A stretch of 64,000 nucleotides of DNA from Terriglobia bacterium (lineage in GTDB: Bacteria > Acidobacteriota > Terriglobia > JAIQFV01): assembly GCA_020072965.1 (NCBI GenBank), contig JAIQFY010000005.1, forward strand, positions 124,001-188,000, given 5' to 3'. The notes under the pieces were generated by a model. It was given only the letters and a program-made list of their open reading frames with translations. It was not told where the DNA came from and searched no databases. This document shows, in pieces, positions 9,226-17,845 of this stretch. The position numbers and the translations under genes are program-made. Numbering within the stretch: position 1 is the stretch's first letter; every line of letters starts with the position of its first letter.

Positions 9226-10233
9226 TCAATCGGACTTCCTGAGTTGAGGGAAGACTTCATCGGGCAAGGCGGGGCACTCTTCGGCCGGCAACAAAGCTTC
9301 TTTGCTTGTGACGCCGGCTTCTTTGGCGCGGAAAGTGGTGATGAGCACGACGGCCGTGACAATGACCGCGGTGGACAGAAGCGTTCTCAGGGTAAGCGGC
9401 TCTCCCGCAAACGCCCTGCCGACCAGAACAGCGATCACCGGATTAATGTAAGCGTAGGTTGAGACATGGGCGGGGGTCGAAACGCGCAGTATCCAGATAT
9501 AGGCAGTGAAACCGACCAATGAACCGAAGGTGATCAAGTAGATGAGGGCTAGAAATGACCTGGCCGATAGGGCTTCGAGATGCAACCGGGTCCACTCACC
9601 CGTGGCGCCACCCATAACAAGCAACAGCGCGCCCCCCGCGAGCATCTCCATTGCCGTTGCCAGCAGGGGTGAAGGAGGAAGGTGAGCCCTGCGGGAGTAA
9701 AGCGAGCCGCCGGCCCATGAAATAGAGGCGACCATGAGCACCACGGCGCTCAATGGATCGACGTGACCTCCGCCTGCTCCTCCCGACGGGACAACAAGCA
9801 TGGCGGTCCCGACGAACCCCATCACCAATCCGATCGAAAGCCCAAGGCCCGGCCGTGGGGACCGGTGCCACAGCCAGCTCAGGAGCACCATCCAGAGTGG
9901 AATGGTCGCGACCATCAGGGCGGCAATGCCGGATGGAACACGCTGCTCCGACCAAACCACACCTCCATTCCCGACACAGAGCAGGAGAACGCCCACGACC
10001 GCCGCCGATTTCCAGTGGGCACCGGTCGGACGAGGAGCGCCACGGAGACGAGACCATACATAAAGGATCACACCCGCCACAAAGTGACGCGTGCCCGCCA
10101 TGAAAAAAGGGGGTAGCGTTTCAATGGCGAAGCGGATCGCGAGGAAGGTTGCACCCCAGAAGAAGTACACCGATCCGAACGCAGCCAAGAGCAAAGCCTT
10201 CGATGGGTGTGGTGATCTTTGATCTTCAAGCAT
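9226..10233 (-). CDS. EamA/DMT-family transporter
   Basis: Drug/metabolite-type exporter of 335 residues with about ten hydrophobic helices arranged as two EamA repeats. The first begins AAFGSVYFFWGATFLAIRFAIETLPPFF, typical of the YedA-like group, and the second repeat lies in the C-terminal half (MVASISWAGGSLYSRR, then GFTAYIWILR and VSTYAYINPVIAVLVG). Export of an amino acid or similar small metabolite from the inner membrane is likely, but the substrate cannot be read from sequence. The C-terminal tail after the last helix is about 35 residues and polar. It is transcribed divergently from the preceding + strand genes. Confidence 0.88.
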   Translation of the reverse strand: MLEDQRSPHPSKALLLAAFGSVYFFWGATFLAIRFAIETLPPFFMAGTRHFVAGVILYVWSRLRGAPRPTGAHWKSAAVVGVLLLCVGNGGVVWSEQRVPSGIAALMVATIPLWMVLLSWLWHRSPRPGLGLSIGLVMGFVGTAMLVVPSGGAGGGHVDPLSAVVLMVASISWAGGSLYSRRAHLPPSPLLATAMEMLAGGALLLVMGGATGEWTRLHLEALSARSFLALIYLITFGSLVGFTAYIWILRVSTPAHVSTYAYINPVIAVLVGRAFAGEPLTLRTLLSTAVIVTAVVLITTFRAKEAGVTSKEALLPAEECPALPDEVFPQLRKSD

Positions 10234-10431
10234 TGTCCGGGTCCATGGAGAATCATCAACAAGGATGCGCAGGGTGTACAGGGAAGGTCCAAGGCTCGAG
10301 ACTCCGTTGGGTCAAACGTCCAATCTCCACAGGGCGACTGACCTGACGTACCGAGGAACCCATTGACACGGTGTCAAAGCCCTTACCCCAAACCTCCTCG
10401 AAGGCATGTGGCGTAGGGAAGCCGACTACCT

Positions 10432-11814
10432 TCACAGGTTGAAATACAACTTGTATTCGAACGGGTGAGGCATCGTCCCGATGGATTTGATATCCTGCTG
10501 TTTGATCTTCACCCACTGATCGAGCAACTCATCGGTGAAGATTCCTCCGCGCCTGAGAAAATCATGGTCAATGGCCAGGGCATCGAGCGCTTCCTCAAGG
10601 TTTCGGGGCAGGAAGTGGATGTGCTCTTTCAATGTCTGCGGTGAGAGATCCTCATCGAAGGGTCCAAATCCTTCCTCAACCGGATCAATCTTGTTTACGA
10701 CCCCATCAATCCCCGCCAACAGCATGGCGCTCAGGCAGAGGTATGGGTTGGCCGTGGCATCCGGCGGGCGATATTCAAACCGAGTTTCCTGCGGGTTGGT
10801 CACGTACTTGGGGATCCGGATGGCGGAGGCGCGATTTCCCTGGGCGTACGTCAAAGCCACGGGGGCCTCAAACCCGGGGACCAGTCTCTTGTAGGAATTG
10901 GTGCTGGGATTCGTAAAGGCTGAGAGCGCGGCCCCGTGCTTCAGCATCCCGCCGATAAAGAACCGTCCCAGTTCGTTCACGTTCCCGTACTCGCCCTTCT
11001 TGTAGAACGCATTCTTGCCGTTCCGGGTGAGATAAAGGTGCAGATGGAGGCCGTTGCCGGACTGTTGATACATGGGTTTGGGCATAAACGTAATGAATAA
11101 ATCCCGCTGGCGTGCGAAGTTGAAGAGAATATACTTCGCCGTCACGACGTTGTCCGCTGTCGTTAAGAGATCAGTGAAATAGGTTTCAATTTCCTGCTGT
11201 CCTCGCTCTCCAGCCTCATGATGATGGTACTTGACCTCGATGCCGAACTGCTTGAGCAGCTTGCTGGCCTCGTCCCGGAAGTCATCGTAGACATCGAAAG
11301 GATTGACGGCGTGATACGCATTCCGAAAGAACTCTTCGGCATGCTCGACTTCATAGAACGAGGACGCGGTTCGGGTATCGAAGCGGACCTTGGAAAAGAT
11401 GTAGAACTCAAACTCCGGGCCCCACCACGATTTGTCGGCTGGAACCATTTCTTTAAGAAGCCGTTCGGCCTTGCGAGCCAGCATCCTGCTGTCTTGCGAG
11501 AAGGAAGTGCGCTTTTCGTCGGTCAGAAATACGTTGGAATAAAAACTCAACGTGGGCGCATCGCGGAAGGGATCGACGACTGCGGTCGCCAGGTCGGGAA
11601 TCAGAATCATGTCGCTGTTCTCGACCTTGCGAAAGCCATAACTTGATCCATCGAATCCGACCCCTTCCTCGATCAACTTCGTTAGGATGTTTGGAAAGAC
11701 CGGCAGGGAAATATGGTGCAAATGTCCCACCAGGTCGATGCACTTGATGTCGATGACTTCGATTTTCTTGCTCTTGATTAGATTATTGCAGGTTTGCAGA
11801 TACCCGACTCCCAT
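10432..11814 (-). CDS. glnA: Glutamine synthetase, type I
   Basis: ATP-dependent synthesis of glutamine from glutamate and ammonia. It is 460 residues, with GFDGSS (54-58), GPEFEFY (132-138, metal ligands E134/E136), GNGLHLHL (253-260, His257), NPSTNSYKRLVPGFEAP (302-318) and RFEYRPPD (345-352). The NLYDLPPEE segment that carries the adenylylated Tyr in GSI-beta enzymes is replaced by DEDLSPQTLKEH, so control by adenylylation is unlikely and the protein looks GSI-alpha-like. The ATG at 11814 follows TGGAGG; an in-frame TTG at 11829 is less likely. A small gene 112 nt upstream probably shares its transcript. Confidence 0.95.
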   Translation of the reverse strand: MGVGYLQTCNNLIKSKKIEVIDIKCIDLVGHLHHISLPVFPNILTKLIEEGVGFDGSSYGFRKVENSDMILIPDLATAVVDPFRDAPTLSFYSNVFLTDEKRTSFSQDSRMLARKAERLLKEMVPADKSWWGPEFEFYIFSKVRFDTRTASSFYEVEHAEEFFRNAYHAVNPFDVYDDFRDEASKLLKQFGIEVKYHHHEAGERGQQEIETYFTDLLTTADNVVTAKYILFNFARQRDLFITFMPKPMYQQSGNGLHLHLYLTRNGKNAFYKKGEYGNVNELGRFFIGGMLKHGAALSAFTNPSTNSYKRLVPGFEAPVALTYAQGNRASAIRIPKYVTNPQETRFEYRPPDATANPYLCLSAMLLAGIDGVVNKIDPVEEGFGPFDEDLSPQTLKEHIHFLPRNLEEALDALAIDHDFLRRGGIFTDELLDQWVKIKQQDIKSIGTMPHPFEYKLYFNL

Positions 11815-11926
11815 GAAAACCTCCAACAATGTGAATGAGCAGTTCCATCCAGAATTTGTTGCGGAATCTGGCGGAAAGCATTGGTTCCACGGAGGACCAT
11901 CAACGTGGTTTCAGATCTTGAATTCC

Positions 11927-12208
11927 TTACCCGGGGATCCAGATGCTCCGAGCCTTGATGAGCTCACAGCGATTTCCAAGCTCCACGGGGATTGGAGACT
12001 TCGTATAAAAAATGAGTCCCTTATACGCGCTCAGATACTGGTAGTTCCTTTTCAGAAATCCCCCTTCCGCGGCAACGACCAGGGGGTTTTCTGTCTTCCA
12101 AATGATTGCTGTGAAGACGGATGGTTCTACGCGAACGATGGCCCCGGACGCCTTGATGGCCTCCGCAGTCGCTGCTTGAGCGGCTACGACGGCTCCTGCG
12201 CTACTCAT
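11927..12208 (-). CDS. Small conserved-looking protein preceding glnA
   Basis: A 93-residue protein with a clear AGGAGG 5 nt before the ATG at 12208. The N-terminal half is Ala-rich and helical (SSAGAVVAAQAATAEAIKAS), followed by a strand-rich part (GAIVRVEPSVF, NPLVVAAEGG, YQYLSAYKGLIFYTKS). I recognise no named domain. I have an impression of similar small proteins next to glnA in acidobacterial genomes but cannot check it. The position 112 nt upstream of glnA on the same strand suggests a role linked to glutamine synthetase expression or activity; this is inference only. Confidence 0.72.
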   Translation of the reverse strand: MSSAGAVVAAQAATAEAIKASGAIVRVEPSVFTAIIWKTENPLVVAAEGGFLKRNYQYLSAYKGLIFYTKSPIPVELGNRCELIKARSIWIPG

Positions 12209-12481
12209 GGGAACCTCCTGGTCACACCCACGTGAATTGTGCCTCAATGTTCATAATCATCCCCGGGCCCCTCAGGGCTCGATGGCAGGAAGAAGGGACA
12301 CATGAGAATATCACAATTCTCTGATGAATAGCTTTGTCAGCGGGAGTGCGAGGACAGGAATTTCAGGATCGTTTGTTGAAGTCTTGCAGAGTTAAAGTTG
12401 AAACCTGTCGTTGGCTGCGATGGTGGAATGCTTGCAGCCAGGATCAGCGATTTACGCTTTTTTCCACGGGGAACATGTTCC

Positions 12482-12961
12482 CTACAATTCCAATTCCATG
12501 AAAATCGCTCCCTCGACCGGATTGTAGCGGTAGGGTTCAATCTCTTTGAAGCCTAAGGAAAGGTAAAGGGGGATGGCTTGCTTCATCGAGGGGAGGGTAT
12601 CGAGGCGCATGCGGCGATAACCGCGTTTCCTGGCTTCTTCGATGATTCTCTTGGCAAGTGTGCGGCCGATTCCTTGTCCCCTGAACTCAGGTCGCGCAAA
12701 CAGCCTTTTCATTTCGCAGACGACGTCGGAGATTTTTCTTAAGGCGACGCACCCTGCCAAATCCGGTCCTTGGAATGCCAGTAGCAGAACGCCCTCGGGG
12801 GACGAATACTCGCCCGGCAGTTCGCGAAGCTCCTGGTCGAAGTTCTGAAAACAAAGATCGACTCCCAGGGATGTTGCATATTCCTTGAAGAGCGTTCTGG
12901 CCTGTTCAATCTCCTCCGCGGATTCTGCCGGAACAAAGGTTAGCTTCGCACAATCACTCAT
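12482..12961 (-). CDS. GNAT-family N-acetyltransferase
   Basis: An acetyl-CoA-dependent acyltransferase of about 159 residues from the ATG at 12961. The acetyl-CoA pyrophosphate loop is in [23 protein letters not shown] (the R/Q-x-x-G-x-G/A motif), followed by [30 protein letters not shown], a typical GNAT motif B. The arrangement resembles small GNATs with an N-terminal segment like [16 protein letters not shown]. An earlier ATG at 12979 is equally possible; neither has a strong ribosome site. The substrate is unknown. It is followed on the - strand by the glnA pair, but the 270-nt gap argues against cotranscription. Confidence 0.88.
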   Translation of the reverse strand: MSDCAKLTFVPAESAEEIEQARTLFKEYATSLGVDLCFQNFDQELRELPGEYSSPEGVLLLAFQGPDLAGCVALRKISDVVCEMKRLFARPEFRGQGIGRTLAKRIIEEARKRGYRRMRLDTLPSMKQAIPLYLSLGFKEIEPYRYNPVEGAIFMELEL

Positions 12962-13255
12962 GAAGAATTTATGCCACATTCCGGGAAGACTCGGGTCTTC
13001 GGCTCTCCAATTAGAGACTGGCAATTGGGATCGGGTTGGTTTTCTCGTATGGCCGTTCAAGTCATGGAGCTTTCACGCGTTCCGACGCTCTCCGGAACTC
13101 CTTGCGTTGAGAGACCGGTCATGAATCTTACTCATAACGCGACAAGATCCTTTGCTCGTGTGGTCTCCACCGGCCGCCGGGCTTCGAGCACGACATCGGC
13201 GTTCCTCCAGGCCGCCACCAAGCGCGGAGTATGGCAGGACTTGAATCGTTTGACT

Positions 13256-13693
13256 TCAGGCTGCCTTTAATTCAGAAGTGCAATTGGGGCAACGGGTCGC
13301 CTTGATGGGGATGGTCGACACGCAGTAATTGCACTCCTTGGTACTTGCGGGTGCCGGCTCGGGCTGCCGTTTCATTCGATTGATCTGCCGAATGAGGAGA
13401 AAAATCACGAAGGCCACAATGAGAAAGTCAATAATCGTGTTGATGAACAAACCGTAATTCAGGGTCGCGGCCCCCGCAGCCTTTGCTTCGGAAAGTTTGG
13501 CGAAGTGTTGGCCGGAAAGATCGAAAAACATGTTCGTAAAATCCACCTTGCCGAGCAGCAGTCCGATGGGGGGCATCAGGACGTCGCCGACGAATGAGGT
13601 AATGATTTTGCCAAAGGCCGCACCGATGATGATGCCGATAGCCATGTCGAGCACATTCCCCCGCATTGCAAATTCCTTGAATTCTTTCAACAT
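13256..13693 (-). CDS. mscL: Large-conductance mechanosensitive channel MscL with C-terminal zinc ribbon
   Basis: Homopentameric emergency valve in the inner membrane that opens under osmotic downshock. Residues 1-108 are a normal MscL: amphipathic N-terminus [26 protein letters not shown] (TM1), a periplasmic loop, and TM2 ([22 protein letters not shown]). In place of the usual short helical tail, residues 118-145 contain C121-x2-C124 and C135-x2-C138, a compact zinc-ribbon or rubredoxin-like knuckle. The start at 13693 follows GGAGG. The extension is the only odd part; the channel call itself is firm. Confidence 0.95.
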   Translation of the reverse strand: MLKEFKEFAMRGNVLDMAIGIIIGAAFGKIITSFVGDVLMPPIGLLLGKVDFTNMFFDLSGQHFAKLSEAKAAGAATLNYGLFINTIIDFLIVAFVIFLLIRQINRMKRQPEPAPASTKECNYCVSTIPIKATRCPNCTSELKAA

Positions 13694-14112
13694 GTGGAAC
13701 CTCCATTTGCGGATTTGGGTCAGGCGGGGTCCCGGAGGTCGGTCACCAGAGCCTTCGCCTACGGTCGAGTGGAACCCTTTTGAATGACAGTGATGGAGAA
13801 CGAATACAATCGATGGGAATACCATTTCATTCTACCATAATTTTCCTAGTCTGTTGGAGGAGAGGGGCACGCCATCTCCTTCGGATCTGCGAATCTTCCT
13901 ACATTGGGTTCGGCCACACTTTCTCCACTCATGAATGCCAGTTCGATATTGTACTTTTCCCTTGGATGATTTAGATTTTGCAATCCTTGTAACAGGTAGG
14001 GTGTGAATATCGATGCCTGTTGACACGCCGGAGGGTGCAATTCCACTCACCACTCCTCAACGCATTTGACCTTCGTTCTGAACAGAAACATGAAACTGGA
14101 GGATGACCCTGA
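13694..14112. other. Intergenic stretch between mscL and a small hypothetical gene
   Basis: About 420 nt between divergent genes with no gene, repeat or terminator that I can support. It should contain the mscL promoter on the - strand and a promoter for 14113 on the + strand. Confidence 0.45.
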
Positions 14113-14343
14113 ATGATCATTGCCTTTAAAGATATTCAGCCGCTGATTCCCAGTTATATTTTTAATGAATTCGGTCAGTTGACAGGGCAATTTGTCCATG
14201 CGGATCAAATCGTGTGCGAATCAGAAAATGGGCGGGTTCGAATCTGGCTGAACCGGGAGGCTTTTGAGATGAAGGACCCGGAGAGGCTTATTTGTGATTA
14301 TGATCAGGAAGAGTTACAACGATACAACGGGGGCCGGGGCTAG
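14113..14343 (+). CDS. Small hypothetical protein
   Basis: A 76-residue acidic protein with no signal peptide or membrane segment. The ATG at 14113 follows GGAGG about 10 nt upstream. The sequence has alternating strands (MIIAFKDIQPLIPSYIF, QFVHADQIVCESENGRVRIWLN) and a Glu/Asp/Arg-rich tail. No family is recognised. It converges with the leuCD-type operon on the other strand, 54 nt away. Confidence 0.5.
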   Translation: MIIAFKDIQPLIPSYIFNEFGQLTGQFVHADQIVCESENGRVRIWLNREAFEMKDPERLICDYDQEELQRYNGGRG

Positions 14344-14397
14344 GCCGGAAGAGGGCGATCCCCCCTTCAATAGCGAGGACCGCCCGGTTCGTCGCGA

Positions 14398-14934
14398 TCA
14401 GTTTTTTCCCACCTTTTCCAATAATCTCTTTCGCGTGAAAGGAATCAAACCTCCCGCATTAATGATCGCCTGGCGAGCTTTTGGCAGAGAGACAATCGGA
14501 TAGCTCTTCAGGGTTGTCCGGTTCACGACTCGTCCTTCTGAGACTTCCAAATCATCTCCTTCCGAGGCTTCCAGTTCCGGACACACAATGGTTCTCAGGC
14601 CCAGGTTGATGGCGTTTTGCAAAAAGATCCGTGCAAAGCCTCTCGCAACAATCACCAGTTCATGCCCTTTGAGCGTCGAGGCAGCCTGTTCGCGGGAGGA
14701 CCCGCATCCAAAATTGTTGCCGCCGACAAGGATGCTGTGGGGCGGAAAAGTTTTCTTTTTCAATTGGGTGTTGAATTCCGCGAGATCGGCAAAAGCATAC
14801 TGCGGGGTCTCTGCTGGTAACACAGTTGCCATAAAGCGACCGGGATAAATAACGTCGGTTGAGACGTCATTGCCCAGTTTGAGAATGACCCTGCCTACTA
14901 ACGTGGAGGTCTGGACTTTCATTTGAGTCGTCAT
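14398..14934 (-). CDS. LeuD-type hydro-lyase small subunit (3-isopropylmalate dehydratase family)
   Basis: Swivelling small subunit of an aconitase-superfamily (de)hydratase, 178 residues and similar in length to archaeal-type LeuD/HacB. Landmarks are GNDVSTDVIYPGRFM (about 22-36) and GGNNFGCGSSREQAASTLKG with the FGCGSSRE signature. In this family the residues after the P-[AG]-R loop help set substrate: YLRT in methanogen homoaconitases, YLVY/YLVM-like in isopropylmalate isomerases. Here the loop reads FMAT, which fits neither. The gene starts one base after the stop of the large-subunit gene, so translation is coupled. The role depends on the cluster (see findings). Confidence 0.9.
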   Translation of the reverse strand: MTTQMKVQTSTLVGRVILKLGNDVSTDVIYPGRFMATVLPAETPQYAFADLAEFNTQLKKKTFPPHSILVGGNNFGCGSSREQAASTLKGHELVIVARGFARIFLQNAINLGLRTIVCPELEASEGDDLEVSEGRVVNRTTLKSYPIVSLPKARQAIINAGGLIPFTRKRLLEKVGKN

Positions 14935-14935
14935 G

Positions 14936-16228
14936 TCAATTGGCTCCTTTGCCCGGATCAGTGATGACCCCGGTAATAGCACTCGCCGCCGCTACAGCAG
15001 GAGAGCAGAGATAGACCTCTGATTTCGGATTCCCCATTCTTCCCACGAAATTGCGATTGGTCGTGGAAAGGGCCACATCGCCGTCGGCCAGGGCCCCCTG
15101 ATGGACGCCCAGGCAACAACCACAGCCCGGGTTCATCACCACGGCGCCGGCATCGATCAAGTCGGTCAGATATCCCCGTGCCAACGATTCCTTGTAAATT
15201 CGCCAGGAGGCAGGGAAGATGAGCATGCGCACGCCTTTCGCCACTTCTCGGCCTTTGAGGATTTTGGCGGCAATGGCAAGGTCATCGAGGCGGCCGTTCG
15301 TGCAAGAGCCGATAACAATCTGATGGACCGCGGTACCTTGCACCGAGAGGACCGGTCTCACATTATCAACCGTGTGCGGACAGGCCACGGTAACGACAAG
15401 CTGGGATGCATCAATCTCGATGACCCGCTCGTATTCCGCATCGGGATCGGGCGAAACCATATCCAGGGATTCCCCGACCCCGGCTTCCTCTCTCAGATAC
15501 CGTCGCGTTTCTTCGTCGGCCGGGACAATTCCCGAGGTGGCCCCTGCCTCCACGGCCATATTGCAGAGCACGAGCCGGCCGGAAGTCGACATCTTTCGAA
15601 TCGTCTCCCCGTGAAACTCGATGACCTTGAAGTTGGCGCCTTCGGCAGAAAGCTTCCCAATGAGATGGAGAATAAGATCCTTTGGAGAAACAAAGGAAGC
15701 GAATTCCCCGTTCACCACGACCTTGATGGTTCCCGGAACCTCGACGTTCAAAACTGTTCCCAGCGTCCAGATGCTGGCCATCTCCGTCGCGCCGACCCCG
15801 AACGCAAAAGCGCCCAGCGCCCCGTGGCTGGTGGTGTGGCTGTCGGTGCCGACCACCACAGCGCCCGGACGCACATAACCATTCTCCGGGAGGATCTGGT
15901 GGCAAATCCCGCCTTCATCCCCCCGGATGTCGTGAAATTTGGTGATGCCCTGCGCCTGGATAAATTCGCGCACTTTCTTTTGATTTGTCGCGGTCTTGGA
16001 GGTTTCAGCCGGGACGCGGTGATCAAATACAATGGCGATCTTGGATGGATCCCAGACTCGAGAGGGCAACCCCGTGCCCTGGTAAATTTCAGTGAATTGA
16101 TTGATGACCAGCGCCGCATTCTCATGTGACATCGCCAGGTCGACTGCGGGCTCGACGACATCCCCGACATTGACCGAGGCTTGCCCTGTGGCGCGGGCAA
16201 GTATTTTTTGAACAACTGTCATAGACAT
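14936..16228 (-). CDS. LeuC-type hydro-lyase large subunit (3-isopropylmalate dehydratase family)
   Basis: Catalytic [4Fe-4S] subunit of 430 residues, the shorter length of archaeal-type LeuC/HacA/DmdA rather than the 470 of enterobacterial LeuC. Cluster cysteines lie in IGSCTNGR and in NPGCGCCLG. Also visible are FDHRVPAETSKTATNQ, VGTDSHTTSHGALGAFAFGVGATEMA and GNPKSEVYLCSPAVAAASAITG. The start ATG at 16228 lies 10 nt after AGGAGG; a second ATG at 16222 is possible. Hydration of isopropylmalate, homoaconitate, citraconate or dimethylmaleate-type acids is possible for this family. Neighbours (CoA-transferase, lyase, dehydrogenase) point away from simple leucine synthesis, since no leuA is nearby. 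Confidence 0.92.
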   Translation of the reverse strand: MSMTVVQKILARATGQASVNVGDVVEPAVDLAMSHENAALVINQFTEIYQGTGLPSRVWDPSKIAIVFDHRVPAETSKTATNQKKVREFIQAQGITKFHDIRGDEGGICHQILPENGYVRPGAVVVGTDSHTTSHGALGAFAFGVGATEMASIWTLGTVLNVEVPGTIKVVVNGEFASFVSPKDLILHLIGKLSAEGANFKVIEFHGETIRKMSTSGRLVLCNMAVEAGATSGIVPADEETRRYLREEAGVGESLDMVSPDPDAEYERVIEIDASQLVVTVACPHTVDNVRPVLSVQGTAVHQIVIGSCTNGRLDDLAIAAKILKGREVAKGVRMLIFPASWRIYKESLARGYLTDLIDAGAVVMNPGCGCCLGVHQGALADGDVALSTTNRNFVGRMGNPKSEVYLCSPAVAAASAITGVITDPGKGAN

Positions 16229-16253
16229 AATCTTCATTCCTCCTTTAAGCCAA

Positions 16254-16396
16254 TTCGGTGATGGAAATTCCAAATTCCAGTCCGCCGCGGCGGACAAATT
16301 CCAAATAAATTCCAAGCTCCAATGATCAAACTCCAAAACGGGCAAATTAATTTACTTTCATCGGTTCTTTTTGGATTCTGGAAATTGGAGTTTTTG
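16254..16396. repeat. Intergenic degenerate repeat built on GGAATT/AATTCC words
   Basis: The gap between the CoA-transferase and LeuC-type genes is filled by repeated AAATTCCAA and CTCCAA words (16265..16340) and, at the other end, TTCTGGAAATTGGAG (16376..16390), the reverse complement of the same words. A central CCGCCGCGGCGG palindrome lies at 16281..16292. The whole can fold as a long imperfect hairpin. The style is like the two other word repeats at 17686 and 43502, although the word differs. Confidence 0.5.
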
Positions 16397-16402
16397 CGCC
16401 TC

Positions 16403-17596
16403 CTAAATGATTTTCTCATCCTTAAATGATTTAATTTCATCCTGGCTATACCCGAGCTCTCTCAGTATCTCTTGCGTGTGCGCTGAGAGCCGTGGCGGTG
16501 GACAACAAATGTCTCCGGGCGTCTTTTCGAACTTTGCGGTCAAGTTGAAGAGCTTGAGATCTCCGAGCTGCTCGTCTTTGATGCTCTTAATGGTCTGGCG
16601 GTGGGTGATTTGAGGAGCGTTCAGAGAAGCTTCCAGGGTCAGGATCTCACCGGAGGGAATCCCCCGCTTATTCAGCTCTTCCACCCAGTGAGCGGTGCTT
16701 TGACTTTTCAACCTGGCTTCGACAAGCGGGGTCAGCTCTTTGCGATTCTTTTTGCGTGTGTCGCGTTCCTGAAAACGGGGATCCGTTTTCAGTTCGGGAA
16801 CGCCAAGAACTTCAGTCAGGGCCTCCCACTGGTCCTGTTGATTGGCGGCGATGTTAATGTAGCCGTCACCCGTCACAAAGGTACCCGAGGGCGCTGCGGT
16901 GAAATTATCGTTTCCCAAAAGGGCGGGCTGTTGGTTTCCGATCAAGAGATTGGCGGCGACCCATCCCATGAGCGGCATGATGGAGTCGAGCAAGGCCACA
17001 TCGATGAATTGACCTTCGTCAGTCCGTTCCCGGTGGTAAAGCGCGGCCATGATGGCGAATGCTGCGTTGAGACCGCCGACCGTGTCGCACACCGGAAAGC
17101 CGCACCTCAAGGGGTTCAGTCGCTCGTCCCCATTAATCGCCATGACTCCGCTCAGCCCTTGAATGATCTGATCATAAGCGGGTTTAGATGCATCCGGGCC
17201 GGTCTGACCGAATCCCGAAATGGCACAGTAAATCAGCCTTGGATTGAGTTTCCGCAGGGTGTCGTAAGAAAGACCCAGGCGATCCATGACTCCAGGTCTG
17301 AAATTTTCGACCAGGACATCCGCTGTCGCTGCCAACTTCCTGAAAATCTCTTTCGCCTTGTTTCCCTTGAGATTTAAGGTGAGCGATTTCTTGTTGGCAT
17401 TCTGAGCGAGGAAACTCGTTCCCATCAGCTGCTGGTTGAGTTTAGGGACATTACCCAGTTTGCGTGCCAAATCGCCGCCCGCAGGGTTCTCGATCTTGAT
17501 GACTTCGGCTCCGAGCAAAGCTAGATGCACGGTTGCAAATGGCCCCGCCAGGACATTGGTCATGTCCAAGACCCGTACGCCGGACAATAGCTTCAT
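16403..17596 (-). CDS. Class III (CaiB/BaiF family) CoA-transferase
   Basis: Moves CoA between a donor acyl-CoA (often succinyl-CoA) and a carboxylic acid through an aspartyl-CoA thioester. It is 397 residues. The N-terminal signature GVRVLDMTNVLAGPFATVHLALLGAEVIKIE is typical, and the probable nucleophile is Asp142 in KPAYDQIIQGLSG. VENFRPGVMDRLGLSYDTL and GFGQTGP also match the family. The substrate cannot be read directly. Succinyl-CoA:citramalate and itaconate/mesaconate CoA-transferases belong to this family, and here the gene is next to an HMG-CoA-lyase homologue and a LeuCD-type hydratase, which favours a C5 hydroxy or unsaturated diacid. Confidence 0.93.
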   Translation of the reverse strand: MKLLSGVRVLDMTNVLAGPFATVHLALLGAEVIKIENPAGGDLARKLGNVPKLNQQLMGTSFLAQNANKKSLTLNLKGNKAKEIFRKLAATADVLVENFRPGVMDRLGLSYDTLRKLNPRLIYCAISGFGQTGPDASKPAYDQIIQGLSGVMAINGDERLNPLRCGFPVCDTVGGLNAAFAIMAALYHRERTDEGQFIDVALLDSIMPLMGWVAANLLIGNQQPALLGNDNFTAAPSGTFVTGDGYINIAANQQDQWEALTEVLGVPELKTDPRFQERDTRKKNRKELTPLVEARLKSQSTAHWVEELNKRGIPSGEILTLEASLNAPQITHRQTIKSIKDEQLGDLKLFNLTAKFEKTPGDICCPPPRLSAHTQEILRELGYSQDEIKSFKDEKII

Positions 17597-17685
17597 GATT
17601 GCGGACTCCGTGTGTAAATCAATCTAAGGAGACGTGAAATTGTTGTGGCCTCTGGCTTAGTCGAATGAATTTCCTTCTGGATATT

Positions 17686-17816
17686 GAAGTCAGCAGTCAG
17701 AAGTCAGAAGTCGGATGTCGGAATTCAATTCCTGATTCCCCCGTTTGAAGATATGGGCGCAGAGCACATGCCCTCCTTCTAATTTCTGACGTCTGACCTC
17801 CGACTTCTGACTTCGG
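17686..17816. repeat. Inverted word repeat (GAAGTCAG family), copy 1
   Basis: The gap between the lyase and CoA-transferase genes holds a left arm of tandem CAGAAGTC/GTCGG words (17686..17722) and a right arm of their reverse complement, TTCTGACGTCTGACC then CCGACTTCTGACTTC (17784..17816). The arms can form a long interrupted hairpin. The same words occur at 43502..43590, so this is a dispersed family in the genome. Confidence 0.65.
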
Positions 17817-17845
17817 TAGCATGGTCATCAAGAATTGCACTGAAC

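Noticed and set aside
11687-12235. 182-codon + strand frame spanning the glnA upstream region
   Set aside because: It runs antisense to both the glnA start and the small companion gene, which have strong ribosome sites; no family resemblance.
12469-12482. Perfect palindrome GGGAACATGTTCCC, looking like a LexA/DinR-type box
   Set aside because: The GAAC and GTTC halves are only 2 nt apart, not the 4 nt of a DinR box, and the site overlaps the 3' end of the acetyltransferase gene rather than a promoter.
14230-14260. GGTTCGAATC string resembling a tRNA T-loop
   Set aside because: It lies inside the small hypothetical gene and no acceptor, D or anticodon stems can be built around it.
15101-16129. 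342-codon open frame on the + strand inside the LeuC-type gene
   Set aside because: It is the antisense of a clear aconitase-family gene, and its translation has no family features.
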